From positions 1-9,677 of the forward strand of contig JACPSF010000174.1 of the NCBI GenBank assembly GCA_016193385.1: 9,677 nucleotides of DNA, in the 5' to 3' direction. Positions 4,845 through 9,677 of this stretch are shown here, one piece after another (the first letter of the stretch is position 1; the number at the start of each line of letters is the position of its first letter). The translations under genes were made by a program, and so were the position numbers. The DNA comes from Deltaproteobacteria bacterium (GTDB lineage Bacteria; Desulfobacterota_B; Binatia; UBA9968). The notes below the pieces were generated by a model. The model searched no databases. It had not been told where the DNA came from and saw only the letters and a list, made by a program, of their open reading frames with translations.

Positions 4845-6686
4845 GTGGTCACCATTGTTAAAGGGAGAGATGCCTATACACACACCGTTCACCGGCCTGG
4901 TGGACAGCGACGGGAGACGGCGTCGCACGACTGGGTGCCGACTACGTGTCGCATGTGCCTGGTCGGCTGCGCGGTGCTCGTTCAGGTGGAAGATGGAAAA
5001 GTGCTGAACGTGATCGGAAATCCCGATTCGCCCAAGAACCAGGGCCGGATGTGCGCCAAGGGCAAATCGGGAATCATCAATCACTACAACCCAAACCGGG
5101 TAACCAGACCCCTGAAACGGACAAAGCCGGAAAAGGGGATCGGGATCGATCCCAAGTGGGAGGAGATCGCCTGGGAAGAGGCGATAGAGATCATTTCCAG
5201 GAAGATGCGGAAAGTCTGCCAGGAAGATCCCCGGAAGCTCTACCTTCAGCTATGGGGAGGCAACGATCTACGTACCTGGCTGGGGGCCCTGGGGCCGGCG
5301 GTTGGCACGCCGTACATCCAGACCGGGGTCTCTCCCACGTGCGGCAAGACGATTCACTCGATCCAACATATCACAGCCGGCGGGTTTCACACGGAGCCCG
5401 ATTTTGCCCACTGCAACTACCTGATTGACTGCGGAACGCAGATGGGAATCGCCACGCGGGAGGCTTTCAACAGGCTCGTGCCCGAGTGTGCTGCGGCCCG
5501 GGAGCGGGGCATGAAGCTGGTGGTGGTGGACCCTGTGGGAAATAACGCAGCGGCCAAGGCTGATGAGTGGCTTCCCATCCGTCCCGGAACCGATGCCGCC
5601 TTCGGCCTCGGAATGCTGAATGTTCTTCTTAATGAAATAAAAATTTACGATGTCGAGTTCCTCAAACACCACACCAACGCGGCCTATCTGGTGGGGGCGA
5701 ACGGCAAATACGTCCGCGACACGGCAACCGGGAAACCGCTTCTGCATGATCTGAGCGACGGCCGGGTAAAGACGTATGACGATCCGATGCTGAAGGAGCC
5801 GGCGCTGGAAGGGGAGTACCGGGTTCAGGAGCAGGAGGCGAGGCCGGCCTTTGAATTGCTCAAGGCGCGCGCGGCGGAATATCCGACTGAGCGGGTGGAG
5901 GAAATCACCTCTATTCCCGCCAGGACCATCAGGCGAATCGCGAGAGAATTTGGGGAGGCTGCGCAGGTTGGCGCCACGCTCAAGATCGGCGGCGTTGATG
6001 TGCCCTATCGTCCGGTCAATGTTGAGTGGATGAGGGGACCGCAAGGCCACAGGCATGCCTGGCACCACAGTTGGAGTCTGACACTGATGAACCTGGTGGT
6101 AGGGGCGGTGGGCGTCGTGGGCAGCGGACACGCCACCGACGTGGCCCACAACTGGCCTGTCAGGTCGTGGCCGGAAGCGGGGGACGATGGGATGCTTCAG
6201 AACCGTGGCTCAACCGGTCGCGCGGTCGGGAATCTTGGAGCCTTCCCCGGCCGCGCCGTTACCGCCCCTCGGCGGTGGGACCTCTTTGAGCTGTTTCCGG
6301 CCGCGCGTCACACCAGGACGCTTATTCCAGAGGTGTTCAAGGACCCCGGCAAATACGGGATGGATCACAGGATAGAGCTGTTGATTCACACCCCGGCGAA
6401 TTACGTGATGGGGGGTTGGGGTGACACCCAGGCAGTGGTCGATTGGTACAAGAGTATCGATCTGGTGGTGGGTTTTGCCCTGGAGATTCACGAGACCCAC
6501 GAGCTGGATGATATCGTGCTGCCGATGCCGACCTATCTGGAGGCGAACGCTTTTCATGGCTCCCACGTGGATGCGGGAACGGGGGATGCGCTGGCAGGAG
6601 ATCCTGTCGGTTTCCATCACATTCAGCAAGCGGCGTTGAAGCCGCCGGAGGGAGTCCGCAGCGCTCAAACCTCCCTATTTGCTTGA
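4845..6686 (+). CDS. molybdopterin-dependent oxidoreductase (DMSO reductase superfamily), N-terminal part of a split gene
   Basis: The 613 residues cover the [4Fe-4S] and pterin-binding body of a Mo/W-bis-PGD oxidoreductase. The cluster motif is C35-x2-C38-x3-C42...C70, with K72 of CAKGK after the last Cys. TGVSPTCGKTIHS (160-172) places C166 at the usual metal-ligand position, suggesting a Cys-ligated Mo/W. LVVVDPVGNNAAAKADEWLPIRPGTDAAFGLGMLNVLL (225-262) and the ANYVMGGWGDTQ...DIVLPMPTYLEANAFHG region (518-572) are standard for the superfamily. There is no Tat signal, so it is probably cytoplasmic. The frame breaks off after KPPEGVRSAQTSLFA, and the C-terminal domain continues in the next frame from about 6660. 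Preceded by the MoaD-like gene at 27 bp. The subfamily and substrate are not certain; no Fe-S electron-transfer subunit is encoded in the window. Confidence 0.88.
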   Translation: MVTIVKGRDAYTHTVHRPGGQRRETASHDWVPTTCRMCLVGCAVLVQVEDGKVLNVIGNPDSPKNQGRMCAKGKSGIINHYNPNRVTRPLKRTKPEKGIGIDPKWEEIAWEEAIEIISRKMRKVCQEDPRKLYLQLWGGNDLRTWLGALGPAVGTPYIQTGVSPTCGKTIHSIQHITAGGFHTEPDFAHCNYLIDCGTQMGIATREAFNRLVPECAAARERGMKLVVVDPVGNNAAAKADEWLPIRPGTDAAFGLGMLNVLLNEIKIYDVEFLKHHTNAAYLVGANGKYVRDTATGKPLLHDLSDGRVKTYDDPMLKEPALEGEYRVQEQEARPAFELLKARAAEYPTERVEEITSIPARTIRRIAREFGEAAQVGATLKIGGVDVPYRPVNVEWMRGPQGHRHAWHHSWSLTLMNLVVGAVGVVGSGHATDVAHNWPVRSWPEAGDDGMLQNRGSTGRAVGNLGAFPGRAVTAPRRWDLFELFPAARHTRTLIPEVFKDPGKYGMDHRIELLIHTPANYVMGGWGDTQAVVDWYKSIDLVVGFALEIHETHELDDIVLPMPTYLEANAFHGSHVDAGTGDALAGDPVGFHHIQQAALKPPEGVRSAQTSLFA

Positions 6687-7389
6687 AGCCGGCAAACGTT
6701 ACACCGAGGCGGAGATTTTTGACCGGCACGCCAAGAGTCTCTATGGTGAGGAGCACGGTTGGGACTGGTTCAAAAAAAACGGGGTCTTGGTGCATGAGCG
6801 GGATGTCGAAGAGCGCTACCCCGGTCGCTTCATCAAAGCTCGGATTCCCATCTATCTGGAGCATTTCATCGGGCTGCGTGAGGAGCTCCAAACGGTTCTC
6901 ACGGCGATGGGCCTCGATTGGGACCTCTCGGATTACGAGCCGATGCCCGAGTGGCGGCCTTGCGACTCCTTTGAACAGATTCGCCGGGGAGAGATCGATG
7001 CCATAGGCGTCAGCTATAAGCTACCCTACGCGTATGGGGCACATGGCAATGCCAACGCGTGGATCAACGAGCTGTGCCAAAAGCTTCCCTACTCTTACGG
7101 CGTACTCATAAACACAAAACTTGCCGAGCGAAAAGGGATCAAGGATGGGGATACTATCCGGTTGGAATCGCCGGTCAAGAGCGTGAAAGCCGTGGCCCGG
7201 GTTACCGAATGTATTCATCCGGAGGTGATCGGCGTTGCGGGGAATGCCGGCCATTGGGCCAGGGGCAAACCGCTCTCGACAGGAATTGGTGTGAATTTCA
7301 ACGGGTTGCTGCCCTTTGACATGAGCAAGTTCGATGTCATCTCGTCGGCCTTGGACCATTGCATACCGCTCAAGGTCTACAAAGCTTGA
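6679..7389 (+). CDS. molybdopterin oxidoreductase, C-terminal part (dinucleotide-binding domain) of the split gene
   Basis: This frame, one base shifted from the preceding one, reads ALKPPYLLEAGKRYTEAEIFDRHAKSLYG from about 6661 and continues to TGA 7389. Its second half is the molybdopterin dinucleotide-binding domain: SYKLPYAYGAHGNANAWINE, PYSYGVLINTKLAERKGIKDGDTIRLESP, and IHPEVIGVAGNAGHWARGK...GVNFNGLLP, where relatives bind the second pterin guanine dinucleotide. There is no ribosome binding site for the nominal TTG at 6679, so it is not an independent gene. Joined to the upstream part it would make about 845 residues, somewhat short for the family; the usual helical stretch between the LKPP and LKPPY segments is missing. 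A small deletion out of multiples of three is therefore more likely than a single-base error. Confidence 0.85.
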   Translation: MLEAGKRYTEAEIFDRHAKSLYGEEHGWDWFKKNGVLVHERDVEERYPGRFIKARIPIYLEHFIGLREELQTVLTAMGLDWDLSDYEPMPEWRPCDSFEQIRRGEIDAIGVSYKLPYAYGAHGNANAWINELCQKLPYSYGVLINTKLAERKGIKDGDTIRLESPVKSVKAVARVTECIHPEVIGVAGNAGHWARGKPLSTGIGVNFNGLLPFDMSKFDVISSALDHCIPLKVYKA

Positions 7390-7425
7390 TTCCCTGCCAA
7401 GAAGCGGAAGTTGTTAGGTGGATCT

Positions 7426-8424
7426 ATGATGACGAGAAGCAAGATTCGGAAACAAACGGGTCTGTTGTTGTTGACTTTCTTTCTGGGCTGGAGCGAGGCT
7501 GGAGCCCAAGACAGGATAAAGATTGCATACAGCGCCCTGGATAGCAACGCGATATGGTACGTTGCCAAAGAAAAGGGATTTTACCAAAAACAGCGATTGG
7601 ACGTTGAGTTGGTCTTCATCCCCACCACGACGACAACGGTGGCGAGCATAGTGGCAGGAGACATCAACGTGGGGAATGCCACGGGTGGTGGGGTTGCCAG
7701 CGCCGTAGTGGGAGGAGCCAATCTGGTTTTGGTCGGCTGTTACATCAACACCCTCCCTTATGAGCTTGTGGTTCATGAGTCCGTTAGATCGGCTGAAGAC
7801 TTGAAAGGCAAGAACATCGGCATAAGCCGGATTGGCAGCGCCTCGGACACAGCGGCCCGCGTCCTTCTCAAGGCCGCAGGTCTCGAGCCCATCAAGGACG
7901 TCCCCATTATTCAGGTCGGCGGTTCCCCGGAAAGAGCGGCGGCCTTTCGTACTGGAAGAATCATAGGATTCGCTTCACCCCCGGGGATTGCCAGCTTGGC
8001 CAAGGGCATGCCGTATAAGGTTTTCATCAGCACCGCTGATTTTCAGAAGCGCTTTGATTTTCCTTTTATCTGCGCCGCCACGACCAAGAGCTATTTGGCC
8101 GGTCACAGAGATACGGTCAAGAGGGTCCTTATAGCATTGATCGAGGCCACTCATTTTTTCAAAACCCGCAAAGAGGAGAGTAAAAAAATCGTTGCCAAAT
8201 ACATGAGGCAGGACAATGAAGCCTTTCTGGAGAGTTTGCATCATGCGTACACCAAACTCTACGAGCGCGTTCCTCTGGTAACCAGGGAGGGCGTCGAGGT
8301 CCAGATCAAGGAAGCCCTTGCGCGTCGAGCCGGTGCCAGCCTGAGGGTGGAAGATATGGTGGACGACAGCATTGTGCGGGAGTTGGAGAAGAGTGGTTTC
8401 ATCGATACAGTGTATAAACAATAA
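7426..8424 (+). CDS. ABC transporter substrate-binding protein, NMT1/THI5- or SsuA-like
   Basis: A periplasmic binding protein of 332 residues. Two adjacent ATGs (7426, 7429) follow AGGTGG (7416-7421) by 4 and 7 bases; either is possible. The N-terminus is a Sec signal (RSKIRKQ, then hydrophobic TGLLLLTFFLG, cleavage near AGA-Q, about residue 27). The mature part starts RIKIAYSALDSNAIWYVAKEKGFYQKQRLDVELVFI, the standard opening of NMT1/SsuA-type proteins, followed by VASIVAGDINVGNATGGG, LKGKNIGISRIGSASDTAARVLL and VGGSPERAAAFRTGRIIGF. These bind small organics such as sulfonates, nitriles, pyrimidines or aromatic acids; the ligand cannot be read here. No permease or ATPase follows. It starts 36 bases after the oxidoreductase stop, implying a shared transcript and perhaps a shared substrate. 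Confidence 0.9.
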   Translation: MMTRSKIRKQTGLLLLTFFLGWSEAGAQDRIKIAYSALDSNAIWYVAKEKGFYQKQRLDVELVFIPTTTTTVASIVAGDINVGNATGGGVASAVVGGANLVLVGCYINTLPYELVVHESVRSAEDLKGKNIGISRIGSASDTAARVLLKAAGLEPIKDVPIIQVGGSPERAAAFRTGRIIGFASPPGIASLAKGMPYKVFISTADFQKRFDFPFICAATTKSYLAGHRDTVKRVLIALIEATHFFKTRKEESKKIVAKYMRQDNEAFLESLHHAYTKLYERVPLVTREGVEVQIKEALARRAGASLRVEDMVDDSIVRELEKSGFIDTVYKQ

Positions 8425-8435
8425 AACCGGCCTTG

Positions 8436-8926
8436 TTATAATCTCCGATCCAGGCTCCGGTACTGGATTGCTTCCGAGACATGGGCGGGCTGGATTTCCT
8501 CTGAGCCCTCCAGGTCGGCGATGGTGCGGCTGACTTTGAGGATGCGGCTGTAAGCGCGGGCACTCAGGCCCAGTTTGTTGATCGCCACCTCGAGCAGTTT
8601 TTCTCCCGCTTCTTTGACCGCGCAGAAGCGCTTGATATCTTTTGTTCCCATCTGGGCATTGGCATGGATGCCCCTTTTTTCAAAGCGCTTGAGCTGAATG
8701 GCGCGGGATGCGTTGATCCTTTGCCGGATCATCGTAGAAGGTTCTCCGGCATCTCGGCTTGCCAGCTCCTGGTAGCGGACTGCGGGTACTTCGACTTGAA
8801 TGTCAATCCGATCGAGCAGCGGGCCTGAGACCCTGGAGCGGTATCTCTGAATCTGCAGCGGCGTGCAGCCGCATTCTTTCTGGGGGTCGGTAAAGAAGCC
8901 GCAGGGGCACTCCTGCGTTGCCATTC
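8436..8926 (-). pseudogene. comM: comM (Mg-chelatase-like AAA ATPase) C-terminal fragment, copy B
   Basis: The frame is open from 8966 to 8436, but ComM similarity begins at about 8926 with ATQECPCGFFTDPQKECGC, followed by TPLQIQRYRSRVSGPLLDRIDIQVEVPAV, IRQRINASRAIQLKRF, IHANAQMGTKDIKRFC and the ending [17 protein letters not shown]...[11 protein letters not shown]. This is the last ~160 residues of a ComM/YifB protein of about 500: the end of the AAA module and the Mg-chelatase C-terminal domain. The N-terminal Lon-like domain and the Walker A and B motifs are absent. The first ~14 codons (MNFFVFDLEAGYGR) are antisense to the XRE gene. It ends 11 bases after the binding-protein stop on the opposite strand. 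It cannot hydrolyse ATP; treat as a remnant. Confidence 0.85.
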
Positions 8927-9346
8927 TGCCATACCCGGCTTCGAGGTCGAAAACAAAGAAATTCAAAATACCCTTGGAAGCTTGATAAGTTAGGCGACCA
9001 TATCAGAAAGAAGCGCTTAGAGCTAGGACTACTTCAGAAGGACCTAGCCGGAAAAATCGGCGTCGATCAGGGCACCGCTTGCCGTTGGGAAACCAATGAA
9101 ACTTCCCCACCTATTCGCTTTATACCAAAGATCGTCGATTTCCTGGGCTACAACCCGCTGCCGGCTCCCAAGACCTTTCCAGAGGAGCTGTTAGCAGCCC
9201 GTAGAGCCCTGGGTCTGACGCAAAGGGGGATGGCCAAGCGGCTGGGAGTCGATCCGACCACCATCCTCCTGTGGGAGAGGGGAAAGCGGAGACCGTCCAA
9301 GAAACTGTTGCCGGTCGTCCAGAGCCTTCTTCGGCGTGGGACGTGA
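8918..9346 (+). CDS. XRE-family regulator with two tandem HTH domains, probably 5'-truncated (copy B)
   Basis: The 142-residue frame opens at a TTG (8918) inside the antisense comM fragment; family similarity begins at KYPWKLDKLGDHIRKKRLELG (17-37). HTH 1 spans about 25-77 (GLLQKDLAGKIGVDQGTACRWE, PKIVDFLGY) and HTH 2 about 90-138 (AARRALGLTQRGMAKRLGVD, PTTILLWERGKRRP). Two XRE domains in one chain give a monomer with two DNA-reading heads. In relatives a longer N-terminal segment precedes the GYPWKP-DTLGDHIR motif; here it is replaced by comM sequence, and no ATG, GTG or good ribosome binding site exists for the retained part. It may therefore be silent or expressed only by read-through. Unlike copy A (3718-3996) it has no internal frameshift. 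Confidence 0.7.
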   Translation: MPFCHTRLRGRKQRNSKYPWKLDKLGDHIRKKRLELGLLQKDLAGKIGVDQGTACRWETNETSPPIRFIPKIVDFLGYNPLPAPKTFPEELLAARRALGLTQRGMAKRLGVDPTTILLWERGKRRPSKKLLPVVQSLLRRGT

Positions 9347-9569
9347 GGCAAGCAGTAAGAGGACTGAAACGTTTAACCTTACCTCCAGCGATATCAAATC
9401 GGGCTTGAAAGTCCTCGCGGCGCCGATACCCGACGAGCCGTGATTCTCAACCCGGACCTCGTACCTGCCCGTTGCGACAAGCCTTCAACGGCGTCAGGAG
9501 CGCCCCGATAGGCGCAGCTCAGCTTCGGAAAGGTAGAGTTCTTCGCGCCGATGATGTAGTCTCTCGCCG
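9347..9569. other. stretch without supported gene
   Basis: No plus-strand gene is visible. A minus-strand open frame (9394-9597) exists but has no recognisable family, and a neighbouring minus frame reads GRYEVRVENHGSSGIGAARTF in a beta-sandwich-like manner, interrupted by stops upstream. These may be decayed coding sequence; neither can be supported. Confidence 0.3.
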
Positions 9570-9677
9570 ATGCCGGCCAAACGCAGGCACAACCCAAAGC
9601 GTTGCAAAATCTGCCACGAGTTAACCCGGAATCGCTGTAAGTGCGGAGCGCCGGTTCACCGGATGACGGACAAGAGA
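9570..9677 (+). CDS. possible small Cys-rich (zinc-ribbon-like) protein, N-terminal part
   Basis: ATG 9570 opens a frame running off the window edge for 36 codons: MPAKRRHNPKRCKICHELTR followed by NRCKCGAPVHRMTDKR. The Cys pattern C-x2-C-x7-C-x-C in a basic background suggests a zinc-binding knuckle, as in small nucleic-acid-binding or element-encoded proteins. There is no clear ribosome binding site, and the family is not recognised. It may be chance. Confidence 0.3.
   Translation, partial: MPAKRRHNPKRCKICHELTRNRCKCGAPVHRMTDKR

Noticed and set aside
4275..5084. 269-codon minus-strand frame
   Set aside because: Long but antisense to the MoaD-like gene and the start of the oxidoreductase, with no family pattern.
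5268..6149. 293-codon minus-strand frame
   Set aside because: Antisense to the well-supported oxidoreductase; His/Arg-rich composition typical of a shadow.
9394..9597. 67-codon minus-strand frame, and a neighbouring frame with VRVENHGSSG
   Set aside because: No start with a ribosome binding site, stops interrupt the more protein-like frame, and no family is recognised.

Overview
The window looks like an accessory, partly decaying stretch of a chromosome from an uncultivated free-living bacterium. The gene families (a MetE-like methyltransferase, an NMT1/SsuA-type binding protein, MmgE/PrpD, DMSO-reductase-type molybdoenzymes) are common in soil and sediment lineages such as Deltaproteobacteria-like or Rokubacteria-like groups. 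That placement is inference from gene content; no rRNA or marker gene is present.

Layout. (1) 1-374, minus: 5' part of a MetE-like (cobalamin-independent methionine synthase II family) protein, cut by the window edge. (2) 375-990: no intact gene, but a REP-like repeat (568-623) lies just upstream of a broken N-terminal fragment of a RAYT/TnpA-REP transposase (691-818), followed by a strong stem-loop (860-886). (3) 993-2678, plus: a type IV (AbiE) toxin-antitoxin operon, with a DUF6088/AbiEi-like antitoxin and an AbiEii nucleotidyltransferase toxin, preceded by a perfect 11-bp palindrome that overlaps the -35 box. A second copy of the REP-like repeat (2769-2822, same orientation) closes this block. 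(4) 2804-3409, minus: a frameshifted, truncated gene and a small unknown gene. (5) 3610-3996: a comM 3' remnant abutting a broken two-HTH XRE gene. (6) 4123-4455: a small truncated ORF, a third REP-like palindrome, and a remnant of an MmgE/PrpD family gene. (7) 4521-8424, plus: an operon-like run of a MoaD/ThiS-type sulfur carrier, a molybdopterin oxidoreductase split by a deletion/frameshift near 6650, and an NMT1/SsuA-type ABC substrate-binding protein. (8) 8436-9346: a second comM'/XRE junction, with a longer comM fragment and a complete-looking XRE C-terminal part. (9) The right edge carries the possible start of a small Cys-rich protein.

How the parts may work together. The AbiE pair is a self-contained regulatory/defence module whose antitoxin probably represses its own promoter. 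The MoaD-molybdoenzyme-binding protein row suggests uptake of a small organic substrate coupled to a Mo/W-cofactor redox step, but the enzyme reading frame is broken, so the operon is probably decaying unless the break is a sequence error. The rest is a mosaic of insertion scars: three related REP-like palindromes, a RAYT fragment, two comM'-XRE chimeras and several 5'- or 3'-truncated genes.
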